Shown here: piece after piece, positions 52,953 through 61,005 of the stretch
Position numbering within the stretch: the stretch's first letter is position 1
Layout of the letters: every line of letters starts with the position of its first letter
NCBI RefSeq assembly: GCF_033097485.1
Contig: NZ_AP028634.1
Coordinates: forward strand, 1,355,126-1,419,125
Source of the DNA: Pyrofollis japonicus
GTDB lineage: Archaea; Thermoproteota; Thermoprotei_A; Sulfolobales; Pyrodictiaceae
Direction: 5' to 3'
DNA: 64,000 bases
Translations under genes and position numbers: made by a program
The notes under the pieces: model-generated
What the model was told of the DNA's origin: nothing
The model's database searches: none
Seen by the model: only the letters and a program-made list of their open reading frames with translations

Positions 52953-53443
52953 GCACTTTGGAGTCAATCCTTGTTCTTATTCCAGCTCTAGCTGCTAACG
53001 GCTCACCGGTTCTACTTAAGTCAAAGGGCACACCAATAGATGCCAACATGAGGTTTTATGATAGAAGACCCCTTCTTGGGCCAGGGAAGACTTGGGAGGG
53101 GCTGCTTATCGGACTTATATACGGCTCCATAGTTGCGTTCTTGTTCTCAGCAGTGACTTGCAACATCTTGATACTATTCGGAGGTATACTATCCTCACTC
53201 GGAGCTCTACTCGGAGATATACTGGGGGCATTCATTAAGCGCAGGCTCGGATTAGAAAGAGGGGCTCCCGCTCCAGTCCTTGACCAGCTTGATTTTTATT
53301 CAGGAGCTCTCCTAATGCTGTATGCAAGAGGCTTAATAGTAAATCCTTTGATAATTGTCTCTCTGGCACCTATAGTACTGATACTCCACAGACTAACAAA
53401 TATCGCCGCACATAAGCTCCGATTAAAACCGGTACCTTGGTAA
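52937..53443 (+). CDS. carS: CDP-archaeol synthase
   Basis: Membrane cytidylyltransferase that makes CDP-archaeol from CTP and unsaturated archaetidic acid, the activated precursor of polar lipids. 168 residues with about five membrane helices. Diagnostic LGPGKTWEG (48-55), GDILGAFIKRRLGLERGAPAP (93-113) and LDQLDF (115-120). It overlaps the RecA-like gene, so it is cotranscribed with it. Completes the set of lipid genes seen in this window (egsA, mevalonate steps). Confidence 0.94.
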   Translation: MATVLSTLESILVLIPALAANGSPVLLKSKGTPIDANMRFYDRRPLLGPGKTWEGLLIGLIYGSIVAFLFSAVTCNILILFGGILSSLGALLGDILGAFIKRRLGLERGAPAPVLDQLDFYSGALLMLYARGLIVNPLIIVSLAPIVLILHRLTNIAAHKLRLKPVPW

Positions 53444-53511
53444 CAATTCAGCTCCCAACAAAAATACAGAAAACTATTAGTCAAGAAAACGCGACAAACA
53501 CGGATACAATG

Positions 53512-53691
53512 TCATTTAGCTTCTTTACCCATGGATAAAAGCTTCATCTTATACCGGTACGCAACATACTTATCTTCGGGAGAGAATCGAGGAGGATGCG
53601 GCACCACTAAGGGGCCGCCACATACGGGGCACTTATCTCTGCGCAGCGTGTATCTGCCGCACACACTACATTTCCTCATAAGCCACTGCAC
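53512..53691 (-). CDS. nop10: H/ACA RNP protein Nop10
   Basis: Subunit of the archaeal H/ACA pseudouridylation RNP, 59 residues: MQWLMRKCSVCGRYTLRRDKCPVCGG zinc ribbon (C-x2-C twice) then PHPPRFSPEDKYVAYR. The ATG at 53700 overlaps the GAGGTGATG ribosome binding site, so the GTG at 53691 is chosen. Follows aIF2-alpha by about 39 bp, the conserved order. Confidence 0.94.
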   Translation of the reverse strand: MQWLMRKCSVCGRYTLRRDKCPVCGGPLVVPHPPRFSPEDKYVAYRYKMKLLSMGKEAK

Positions 53692-53730
53692 GATCATCAC
53701 CTCTCATTGATTATTGAAACTATCGGATTT

Positions 53731-54534
53731 TTACCTGCGTTCGCGGCTAAATGCAAATTCAACTCCGAGAGTTTTTGCCTCTGCTTTTGCTTTCTCTAAC
53801 GCATCTTCAAGCGCTTTTTCTATTGTCTTGTAATCATATGCCTCTAGTTCGAGTTTATACCTCGGCGCACCTATCGTATATAGCCTAGCACTTATATCCT
53901 TTGAATATTTTAGAAGATTGTCTTTAAGTGCCAACAAGACTTTTTTAACTCTCTCAACACCATCGCCTGCCCGCGAGGTCGCAGTTATTATACCTTCTAC
54001 TTTCACTCTCTTGACATGCACATGTCGCTTCACTTCCTCGAGAATTGGGTTTATCCATTCATCCGGTATGTTTGCGGCCTTCAGTGCTTCGGGACCGCGG
54101 ATGACTGCCTCCTCGAAAGCAGTCATGAGGTCTCCGTAGGCTTCCTCTAGTTTTCTGCCCACAATTTCATAGGCTTCTTCAAGTGTTCTACCCATTTTTT
54201 GAGCAATTATCTCTAATATTTTTAGGGCTTTTTGTTCACGCTTCCACTGCGCCATCTTTCGTTTTCTTTCACTATCTGTTACTCTCTTGAGGGAAACATC
54301 AACTGTTTTCCTTTTCCGATGAACTCTTATTACTTTCACAACCACTTTTTGGCCCGGCTTAACAACATCATGTATGCTTCTAACCCACCGAGAAGCTACC
54401 TCGCTCCAAGGAAGGTATGCCTCGATGCCACCATACTCGTCAAGGGTTAAATAGGCGCCGTAATCGTATACTTCTTTTACTGTTGCTACAACTAGCTCGC
54501 CTACATCAGGTAACTCTTTCTTCTTTATCACCAT
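53731..54534 (-). CDS. Translation initiation factor aIF2 alpha subunit
   Basis: Alpha subunit of the heterotrimeric aIF2 that brings initiator tRNA to the 30S. 267 residues: S1 domain (about 12-85, VVATVKEVYDYGAYLTLDEYGGIEAYLPWSEVASRWV), helical middle (90-170) and C-terminal alpha/beta domain ending in VEFAFSRERR. AAGGTGATAAATC precedes the ATG. In the operon aIF2-alpha-nop10 downstream of L44e-S27e. Confidence 0.96.
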   Translation of the reverse strand: MVIKKKELPDVGELVVATVKEVYDYGAYLTLDEYGGIEAYLPWSEVASRWVRSIHDVVKPGQKVVVKVIRVHRKRKTVDVSLKRVTDSERKRKMAQWKREQKALKILEIIAQKMGRTLEEAYEIVGRKLEEAYGDLMTAFEEAVIRGPEALKAANIPDEWINPILEEVKRHVHVKRVKVEGIITATSRAGDGVERVKKVLLALKDNLLKYSKDISARLYTIGAPRYKLELEAYDYKTIEKALEDALEKAKAEAKTLGVEFAFSRERR

Positions 54535-54723
54535 GATTTATCACCTTCCTTTTCCCGTATCGTTAACGACTTATGAGCGAAGGTTAAAATAATGATGTGA
54601 GAAGCATGCAGCAATATGTTGCTTTTTCGCAACTACTCTAATACTGAGCCACAGTAGTATTTCACTTGTACCAATTCTATATCACTATGCTACTGCTGTG
54701 ATACAAATATGATGCTCTAAAAA

Positions 54724-54924
54724 TTATCCAAGAACACGCACTACTTGGCCAAGTATCTTTGCCTTTCCACCGGTTGGTTCTACTAGTTGGGCCCCGCACA
54801 CTAGACAGCGCACTGGGAAGGTCGCATGACTAAATACTACTTGTTCATTGCCACATACAGGGCATCGGACTAAGAGGAACCTACTTCTGGGCTGAGGTAC
54901 TAGAATCTTTAGACGTTTCACCAT
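54724..54924 (-). CDS. rps27e: Ribosomal protein eS27 (S27e)
   Basis: 30S zinc protein of 66 residues: [39 protein letters not shown] with C-x2-C pairs. Follows rpl44e by 7 bp. The next 190 bp to aIF2-alpha hold no gene; a weak C/D-like sequence there is noted under rejected items. Confidence 0.96.
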   Translation of the reverse strand: MVKRLKILVPQPRSRFLLVRCPVCGNEQVVFSHATFPVRCLVCGAQLVEPTGGKAKILGQVVRVLG

Positions 54925-54931
54925 GTAGGTC

Positions 54932-55216
54932 TCACCTCACTTCGACGAGCTCTACCTTCTTAAGCCTAATACCTCTACGATGGAGTATATATCCACATTT
55001 TTGACACTTGAGCTTGAGTACAACCTTTTTGGTTACCTTAGCAAAGCGTTTTTGCTCTGGCTTTCTTTTGCTACCATAACCTTCCTGCTTTCTCCTATAT
55101 CTACGCTCACCTTCTGCTAAGCTGCGACGCTTCCCATGTTTATATATCATAACAGTATGTGGCGTATGTGTACGGCAACGCGGACAGTAAGTCACTATTA
55201 CCTTTGGTACCTTCAC
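54932..55216 (-). CDS. rpl44e: Ribosomal protein eL42 (L44e)
   Basis: 50S E-site protein, 94 residues: [25 protein letters not shown]..., then [30 protein letters not shown]. Both zinc pairs are present. A TATA-like AAATTTAAG at 55271-55279 on the minus strand could give the L44e-S27e pair its own promoter inside the larger cluster. Confidence 0.96.
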   Translation of the reverse strand: MKVPKVIVTYCPRCRTHTPHTVMIYKHGKRRSLAEGERRYRRKQEGYGSKRKPEQKRFAKVTKKVVLKLKCQKCGYILHRRGIRLKKVELVEVR

Positions 55217-55281
55217 TGCCTTCTCCCCCGGCTTGCTCTGTAGTACCCTCTTCTGCTCTCCGCGCTTAGCCCAACTTAAAT

Positions 55282-55758
55282 TTAGAGCCCTTTAGCCTCT
55301 ATGAACTTCTCTAACCCGGTATAAAGCGGCTCAGCAAACCCACCAAGTATGAGATGGACAGCCTTTTCTTTTTCAACACAAGCAATAGAGCCAGCCCGTC
55401 TCCGAATACCTCTTAGCGATGCATCCATGGTAAAGCGTATGAATAAACACTTATCTGAAGAGACTATCATCCCCATAAGATATTTTGAGACAATTTCCGA
55501 CTCTTGACGACCAAGCCCGGTTGCAGAATAAATGGCCTCTGACAAGAGCCTCAGTGCCTCTAGAACCATTTCTGCATATTTGCCCAGGATGCCGACATGA
55601 CCATAAGTATTCTTGTCCAGCAATGTCCTAGAAAATACTTGTCTAAACTCTTGAAAACCTGGCTCGATCTCCTTTAGACCCTTACCGTCTCTCATCATGG
55701 CGTTTATAGATTCAAGTACTATTTGAAGCCCAGTACTATTTATTGACAATCGAACCAC
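55282..55758 (-). CDS. Protein at the GINS position, candidate divergent Gins15/51
   Basis: 158 residues. No clear motif, but the gene sits between priS and rpl44e, exactly where crenarchaea (for instance Sulfolobus) keep Gins15, a subunit of the CMG-like helicase complex. Size fits (about 160-175). The helical first 110 residues match an A domain; the short beta-rich C-terminal stretch ([38 protein letters not shown]) could be a reduced B domain. Assignment by context only. Confidence 0.6.
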   Translation of the reverse strand: MVRLSINSTGLQIVLESINAMMRDGKGLKEIEPGFQEFRQVFSRTLLDKNTYGHVGILGKYAEMVLEALRLLSEAIYSATGLGRQESEIVSKYLMGMIVSSDKCLFIRFTMDASLRGIRRRAGSIACVEKEKAVHLILGGFAEPLYTGLEKFIEAKGL

Positions 55759-55778
55759 ACCTCTTCAAATGGCTCCTA

Positions 55779-56906
55779 TTAGACAAGTAGTGCTAGGCCC
55801 TTACTCAAAAAGTATAAAGCAAGTGGAGCATCTAGGCGTGGTCTATCGTTTTTTCTAAAGCGTATACGGTTTCCGAGAATCCTTATCTGGGGGATATCTG
55901 CAAGTATCCTTACTCTTATCGGCTCTTCGTTAATGAATGGAGATAGTCTTGGCGTCATCCTGAATTTTTCAAGCTCTTCCTCGCTTAATGGTTTAACAGG
56001 CAATAGACTCTTACCGTGAAGGCTGAGAGGAGCACGAATAAGTCTTGATACATCTATTGAGACTTGCTCATCTATTTCCACCGATATATATTGTCGTGCC
56101 TCATGCTCTAGTTCCTCAAAAACCTCATCGTATTTTGACAAGTCTTTTTGTAACAATATTTTATTCGCGATACTCTTTAACTTTCTTTGGTGTGCAAGCC
56201 TATACATGATGCGCGCTATTCTACCCCTTATCCCAGCTTCGTTAAAAGATGGCAATATTGGCATAGGTTTGGATCGCGTGCTAAGCTTTGTCCAAGGCAT
56301 TAACGTCTTCTCATCAATATCCACGGCCTTTATATAGTTCACTATTTCTCTTCTAACATCACTAGAGCTGCGAGCAAGATCATGACTATCGTCTAGATAA
56401 GCAGTTACGTGGAATCCTCTATTACCAGAAAATTCTACTGATATACTATTCTTGTCTATTCCTAGCTCATAGACGAGTATGTCTTTTAGTATTATTGCCC
56501 TAAAAGCTGCTTTTTCAATACACTCGTCATCTACTAATTTAACTTTTTCATCATCAATGTTAATTTCAACAACTTTTTCTTTGCACTCCGGTAAATGGTC
56601 TGCATCTATATCGAATACTAGATCAGAGGAACGCCATCCTTTCTGATCCATAGATGGTGCTTCAGGCTCATTATATCTTGCAGAAGAGAAGTAGAAATGA
56701 CGAGGGGCCTTCTCTATGAGGAATTTCCTAATCTCTTCAATACTATGGAAAGACATGTGCCGTATGTAGCTCTTGCCGTGCCATGTTTGTGCGGCGAATT
56801 CTCTCAGCATAAAATCCTTTGGTATTATTGGCATAATTTTTCTGTAATATGTCCGGGTTATGTTTTCAAGAAAGCGTCTTGTTTTGACAAAGACGTCTTC
56901 AGGCAT
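55779..56906 (-). CDS. priS: DNA primase small (catalytic) subunit PriS
   Basis: AEP-family primase that makes replication primers with PriL. 375 residues: catalytic D99 and D101 in LVFDIDADH, FSGNRGFHV (158-166) for nucleotide binding, and Cys108/Cys128 near the zinc-knuckle site. Start ATG at 56906. The gene lies 60 bp after PCNA and 20 bp before the candidate GINS gene, in the replication-translation cluster. Confidence 0.95.
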   Translation of the reverse strand: MPEDVFVKTRRFLENITRTYYRKIMPIIPKDFMLREFAAQTWHGKSYIRHMSFHSIEEIRKFLIEKAPRHFYFSSARYNEPEAPSMDQKGWRSSDLVFDIDADHLPECKEKVVEINIDDEKVKLVDDECIEKAAFRAIILKDILVYELGIDKNSISVEFSGNRGFHVTAYLDDSHDLARSSSDVRREIVNYIKAVDIDEKTLMPWTKLSTRSKPMPILPSFNEAGIRGRIARIMYRLAHQRKLKSIANKILLQKDLSKYDEVFEELEHEARQYISVEIDEQVSIDVSRLIRAPLSLHGKSLLPVKPLSEEELEKFRMTPRLSPFINEEPIRVRILADIPQIRILGNRIRFRKNDRPRLDAPLALYFLSKGLALLV

Positions 56907-56966
56907 CTTGGTAGCCCTTATAAGGCATTAAGGTGATATTGTTATATTATGCTATAAAAATTAAGC

Positions 56967-57719
56967 TTACTCTACGCGTGGAGCGATAAGGAAACTGAAT
57001 TTTGCTCCCTGAGGTATTTCGTGCTCTATTAGTGCTGGCATCTCGCTACTGAATCTTATTGTTATAGTATCGGCTACACGGGCTGCTCCCGATAAGTCAC
57101 TGAAATATTCTAGGGTATACATTGAGGCTTGTGTATCCTCAACGGTCATCTCCAATATGCTTCCACTCTCCATAGTGTATATAATCTCTGCTTCAGCTAA
57201 CTCGCTCGATGACTGTACCCTAAACTCGTTATCTGAAGCCACAAACTTTATGACATCGCCTACAAGTTCAACGTCCTTTATAGTATCTCTATAGACGTCG
57301 CTCATAACCTTAACATTAGCCTTAAATTCTAGCTCTGGTTCAGGTATTTCTTCGGTAGTTATGTCAAGAAGGGGGAGTGTAAATTCTCTATATCCTTTGC
57401 CAACGAATGCAAACGATATTGTGTTAGTATCGGCACGTATTTCGAGCTTATCTTCTTTACGTGCCCTTCGTAGAACCTTAGCAACGTCCTCGAGATTCAC
57501 TCCGAGCTGATACTCTTTATCAACCTCATATACTTCAAAGGATTCACGAGGAAAACTCATATCAAGTAATATTACATGCGAAGGATCCATAGCCCTAAAC
57601 CTAAAACCTTTTTCTGGGTCAACAACGAAGACGCCTTCCTCTATAACCTTCGATATTGCTGATACAAGGTAGCGCCACACTCTTGCGTCAAAGAAGACTA
57701 GCCTCAAACTGCTCCCCAA
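56967..57719 (-). CDS. pcn: Proliferating cell nuclear antigen (sliding clamp)
   Basis: Sliding clamp subunit, 250 residues: AISKVIEEGVFVVDPEKGFRFRAMDPSHVILLDMSFP, the interdomain region around residues 115-130, and the C-terminal FSSEMPALIEHEIPQGAKFSFLIAPRVE. Crenarchaea often have three PCNA genes forming a heterotrimer; only this one is in the window. A TATA-like CTTTTATGC lies about 40 bp upstream. Confidence 0.96.
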   Translation of the reverse strand: MGSSLRLVFFDARVWRYLVSAISKVIEEGVFVVDPEKGFRFRAMDPSHVILLDMSFPRESFEVYEVDKEYQLGVNLEDVAKVLRRARKEDKLEIRADTNTISFAFVGKGYREFTLPLLDITTEEIPEPELEFKANVKVMSDVYRDTIKDVELVGDVIKFVASDNEFRVQSSSELAEAEIIYTMESGSILEMTVEDTQASMYTLEYFSDLSGAARVADTITIRFSSEMPALIEHEIPQGAKFSFLIAPRVE

Positions 57720-57792
57720 GTCTAGTATGGCTCTATTAGTTGGCTAGAAAAGGTCTATGCATAAAAGACAATAAAACTATATTCTAACAAGT

Positions 57793-58020
57793 CTATTTAC
57801 TGCTCTTATAGCATTCCTCCATAAGCAATCTAGATTCGCTTAAGCCAGCCTGTATAAGTCTATACATTCGCTCAATATAGGGTCTAGACGATACGTGGAT
57901 CGGCGTACGAAAGTACGCTTCTTCAACGTCTTCAAAGAGCTTTTTAAATAGCCTATGGAAGTACTCTACTTCGAAACAAAAGTCTCTATCGCTAATCATA
58001 CTCTCTCCACACATAGCCAC
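57793..58020 (-). CDS. Small helical protein of unknown function between TFS and PCNA
   Basis: 75 residues, or 68 from the Met at 57999 (then overlapping TFS by only 8 bp). Mostly helical with acidic and aromatic residues (FHRLFKKLFEDVEEAYFRTPIHV). No family recognised. The overlap with the TFS gene points to cotranscription, so it may aid transcription or replication, but nothing more can be said. Confidence 0.62.
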   Translation of the reverse strand: MAMCGESMISDRDFCFEVEYFHRLFKKLFEDVEEAYFRTPIHVSSRPYIERMYRLIQAGLSESRLLMEECYKSSK

Positions 58021-58336
58021 ATCTTACACATTTGAAGAACCTCGTAGGCGGCTCATCAGCTCTACGTGTTTGTACAACCCAGTAGTAAGCCTCATGATAT
58101 CCGCAGCGCGGGCACGTAACCCTTGTCTTCGGCATTGCTTCCCAGTTAATATCCTTAGGTATGACGACGAGCCTTTCTTTCTCACTATGTTCTATCTTCT
58201 GCTTAAGTACTAGGGATGAACCTCCTCCAGATGAGTCAACTTCCTCGGTATAGCCGCAGCTTGGACAAACCCACATGCGTTTCCCATTCACCGTTTTCAA
58301 GACCATTAGTGAGCCACACCGTGGACAGAATCTCAA
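57992..58336 (-). CDS. Transcript cleavage factor TFS
   Basis: TFIIS-like factor that rescues backtracked RNA polymerase. 114 residues with N-terminal ribbon C4, C7, C24, C27 and C-terminal ribbon C75, C78, C103, C106. The catalytic acidic hairpin is intact (D94-E95 in RRADEPPTRFFKC). An acidic Gly/Ser linker joins the two. Single TFS copy in this window. Confidence 0.95.
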   Translation of the reverse strand: MRFCPRCGSLMVLKTVNGKRMWVCPSCGYTEEVDSSGGGSSLVLKQKIEHSEKERLVVIPKDINWEAMPKTRVTCPRCGYHEAYYWVVQTRRADEPPTRFFKCVRCGYVWREYD

Positions 58337-58447
58337 GGCTTTGCACCTCTAGTACTCTTTTTGGCTTTCACTGCTAGATTACAAGTGTAGCCAGTAAACA
58401 TAATCGGATAAACTCCTCCTCTTATCGTTTACTCTAAGCTGTTTAAA

Positions 58448-58786
58448 CTATAAGCTATCCTTATAATTCTTTAATTTATCAGTGAGAGTACAGATCGATT
58501 CGAGAAAAACACTAATGCATTCTTTACATTTTGAAAAATAAGCATCAATTTCTACCGGCGTGAGGCATGTACGGGAAGCAAGGCGCGGAGGCCATATTAG
58601 GCGGATCTCTTTGAAAACACTTTGCCTAGATATTTCTGAAATAACCTCGTCCTCGCTACCTCCTATAAGGATATATTCTACGCGAAAAGGACCTCTAAAA
58701 ACTAATGCAACAACGTTATCATTGCGCTGTAAAGACTCACAGTTATGAATGAATAGGAGTCTAGCTTCTCTCTTCGCACTTAACAT
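58448..58786 (-). CDS. Protein of unknown function overlapping rpoL
   Basis: 112 residues, alpha/beta in pattern (ARLLFIHNCESLQRNDNVVALVFRGPFRVEYILIG, then helices). No family recognised. Several Cys but no clear metal motif. Its start overlaps the rpoL end by 26 bp, so it is in the RpoL operon. Start ATG at 58786. Confidence 0.62.
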   Translation of the reverse strand: MLSAKREARLLFIHNCESLQRNDNVVALVFRGPFRVEYILIGGSEDEVISEISRQSVFKEIRLIWPPRLASRTCLTPVEIDAYFSKCKECISVFLESICTLTDKLKNYKDSL

Positions 58787-59096
58787 TATTTGCTAAAACC
58801 TCTTCAAGTCTCTGCCTAAACTCATTAACATCCTTTATAATATCGCTAAGGACTTCTTCTAAAACGTCAAGAGGGTCGCGTGAACCGTCGGTTGTAAGCA
58901 CTATAACAGGATTACCTATTAGCGGATGAGAGATTATGTAGGAGGAATAGACTACGCCTTTCTTATGTATCGCATACTTAGCTATTAGATTCGCTATTGT
59001 ATGGTCCTCACCAGCAAGCTCAACTTCTATCGAGTCCTTTTCCTTCTTTAATATACGAATACTTGTTGAATCCGTAAATGCCTCTACACTGCTCAT
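58761..59096 (-). CDS. rpoL: RNA polymerase subunit L (Rpb11 homologue)
   Basis: Assembly subunit partnering RpoD, 111 residues: IEVELAGEDHTIANLIAKYAIHKKGVVYSSYIISHPLIGNPVIVLTTD is the Rpb11/AC19 signature, followed by the long C-terminal helix. Cotranscribed with DUF2067 and Csl4 upstream. Confidence 0.95.
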   Translation of the reverse strand: MSSVEAFTDSTSIRILKKEKDSIEVELAGEDHTIANLIAKYAIHKKGVVYSSYIISHPLIGNPVIVLTTDGSRDPLDVLEEVLSDIIKDVNEFRQRLEEVLANNVKCEERS

Positions 59097-59112
59097 TTCC
59101 TACACGCCCCGC

Positions 59113-59751
59113 TTATTCGAAACCCAGCTCTGCCCCCTTAAGCATCACTGCTACTTTGCGTAGTGCCCTACGCCATTCTTCTCTCAAAACTATGCCCTCA
59201 TCGCTCTCCTCCAGGACTCTAGTAGAAATACCATATTCTATTACCTTCTCTGGATCTACATCAAGCCCCGCAGCAATTGCAGCAACCATTCTTTTAGCAG
59301 CTGTGCCTTTAACGCGAAACCTTATTTCATCAATTATCTCTGCGATCCTCCGTGCAAGTTCTACGACGACACTAGGTGGCGCATTGGTATATAGCACTTG
59401 TTTATCGTCGCTAAGTCTGGCATCATATCCTTTAAGCTTTAAGGCGTAGACTAGTGACTCTGGAGGAAATGTTCTGCCAGCCTCCTTTACTATAGACTCT
59501 ATAAGTGCTTCCTTCTCGGTCTCAAGCCTATAGAGTTCCCAAAGATCTTGTAGGGCGTTTCTAACCCTGTTCCATGAATCCTTTATCTCAGCCTCTGTTC
59601 CGACTATCTCTATATATGCACGTCCTCCTCGTATGCTAATTTCTGCGTAGGGTGCACGTATACTGCTGGCAATCTTATCATAAATCTTTTCGATGGAAAG
59701 CTTCGGCGGTACTGATATGACGTAAAGCTTCCTTTTAATAACCTTCCTCAT
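59113..59751 (-). CDS. DUF2067 family protein
   Basis: 212 residues of an uncharacterised crenarchaeal family, recognised by its place between Csl4 and RpoL and by EISIRGGRAYIEIVGTEAEIKDSWNRVRNAL and TFPPESLVYALKLKGYDARLS. The first 65 residues look like a small KH- or ferredoxin-like module and the rest is helical. Linked to exosome and RNA polymerase genes, so RNA metabolism is the likely theme. It begins 10 bp after csl4. Confidence 0.8.
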   Translation of the reverse strand: MRKVIKRKLYVISVPPKLSIEKIYDKIASSIRAPYAEISIRGGRAYIEIVGTEAEIKDSWNRVRNALQDLWELYRLETEKEALIESIVKEAGRTFPPESLVYALKLKGYDARLSDDKQVLYTNAPPSVVVELARRIAEIIDEIRFRVKGTAAKRMVAAIAAGLDVDPEKVIEYGISTRVLEESDEGIVLREEWRRALRKVAVMLKGAELGFE

Positions 59752-59761
59752 TTCCTCAGCA

Positions 59762-60361
59762 TTACCTCTTTCTCTTTTCTTCCAATACGTAGTGTATAGC
59801 TATTCTACGTTTCTCCTTATTTCCGCACCGCTTACATACAAGATAAGGACTTCCCGGAACCTTGTAAAGAGGGGCACCGCAAACAGAGCAATAGGCTAAT
59901 ATTACGCCGTCTTGGGGCCGCTTTATTGAGAGCACATAGGGAGAGCTTGGGGAAGTTACAGTTGCTCGTATGAAGTCACCTGGCTTGACGAATTCGTATA
60001 TACTTCTCTGTGACGGATTATCGCTAACTTGTGACACGTGTAGGACGCCAGTAAAGAATCCATTAAAGGGAATCATACGTTCATCAGCGAATATCTTTAC
60101 TAGTGCGAGTTCTTCCCGCGGTACCCCCGTTATGACGCCATAGACTACTCCACCTTTCTTTGGAAGTCTAGGCTTTTTTCCTAGTGGTCTTACGCTTATC
60201 TTTCTAGACACGAAGTCTACTTCAACAACACCGAACTGCGCTGCCCTAATATATCCATTGTCGACATATACTCCTTCGCCTGGAATGAATTCCTCTATTG
60301 TGCAGAGTATGTCTCCAGGGTATACTTTCCTGCCAACGATATCTGCCAGCATGCTGCTCAT
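59762..60361 (-). CDS. csl4: Exosome subunit Csl4
   Basis: RNA-binding cap subunit of the archaeal exosome, 199 residues: N-terminal domain (GRKVYPGDILCTIEEFIPGEGVYVDNGYI), S1 domain (about 70-145) and C-terminal zinc ribbon (CSVCGAPL...CKRCGN). The start may be the second Met (MLADIVGRK), three codons later. It lies 5 bp after the METTL5-like gene. Confidence 0.95.
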   Translation of the reverse strand: MSSMLADIVGRKVYPGDILCTIEEFIPGEGVYVDNGYIRAAQFGVVEVDFVSRKISVRPLGKKPRLPKKGGVVYGVITGVPREELALVKIFADERMIPFNGFFTGVLHVSQVSDNPSQRSIYEFVKPGDFIRATVTSPSSPYVLSIKRPQDGVILAYCSVCGAPLYKVPGSPYLVCKRCGNKEKRRIAIHYVLEEKRKR

Positions 60362-60366
60362 CCTAA

Positions 60367-61005
60367 TTACACCCGCTTAAACATCAATAATGCAGACTCA
60401 ACATAATATACACGCCGTACATGCCCTTCATACATAGCAGGGATTGGGAACCTAAAATAGTCTTTAGCTACAAGCTTGTAGCCATACCTCTCCATGAATT
60501 GCTGAATGTACTTAGCATTTCTTTCCCCGCCATGATGTATAGATATTATTGTAATTGGGTTTAGCCCCATAGCGTTCTTCAAGAAAAGAGTGTCTGCCCT
60601 CCTCTTAACAATCCCGAAAGGTGGATTCTGAAGGACACAGATTCCTTTGTACCTTGGTTTACGCAAGGGTAGGGCATTTACATCGGCTTGCACGAAGTCT
60701 ACAACGAGGTACTCATATAGAGAAGATGCCCTCGCATCCTGAAGTGCATCATAATCTATCTCAATGCCGATACCATATAGCCCGAGCATTGCAGACGCAT
60801 AAATGATCATTCCAGTGCCTGTACCGAGGTCAACTACAATATCACATCCTACTCTATTAGCCCATAAAGCCATTTCTACTGCTATCTCGGGGGGCGTTCT
60901 ATATTGCTCCAAATGCTTCTTTGGCCTGGAAAAACGGGGCACATTCTTCTCAAGAACTATAACTATATCGGATAGCTTCAAACGATCACCTAAACTCGCT
61001 ACCAC
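60367..61005 (-). CDS. METTL5-like adenine-N6 RNA methyltransferase
   Basis: 212-residue SAM methyltransferase. LEQYRTPPEIAVEMALWA precedes motif I DLGTGTGMIIYASAMLGLYGIGIEID, and NPPFG marks an N6-adenine-type active site, as in METTL5, which methylates 18S rRNA. rRNA modification is therefore likely here. It overlaps dph2 by 7 bp and precedes csl4 by 5 bp, an order seen in other crenarchaea. Confidence 0.88.
   Translation of the reverse strand: MVASLGDRLKLSDIVIVLEKNVPRFSRPKKHLEQYRTPPEIAVEMALWANRVGCDIVVDLGTGTGMIIYASAMLGLYGIGIEIDYDALQDARASSLYEYLVVDFVQADVNALPLRKPRYKGICVLQNPPFGIVKRRADTLFLKNAMGLNPITIISIHHGGERNAKYIQQFMERYGYKLVAKDYFRFPIPAMYEGHVRRVYYVESALLMFKRV

Noticed and set aside
54592-54647. 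Possible C/D box sRNA between rps27e and aIF2-alpha (ATGATGT ... CTGA, about 56 nt)
   Set aside because: The C box is imperfect, no internal D'/C' pair is present and the terminal stem is weak.
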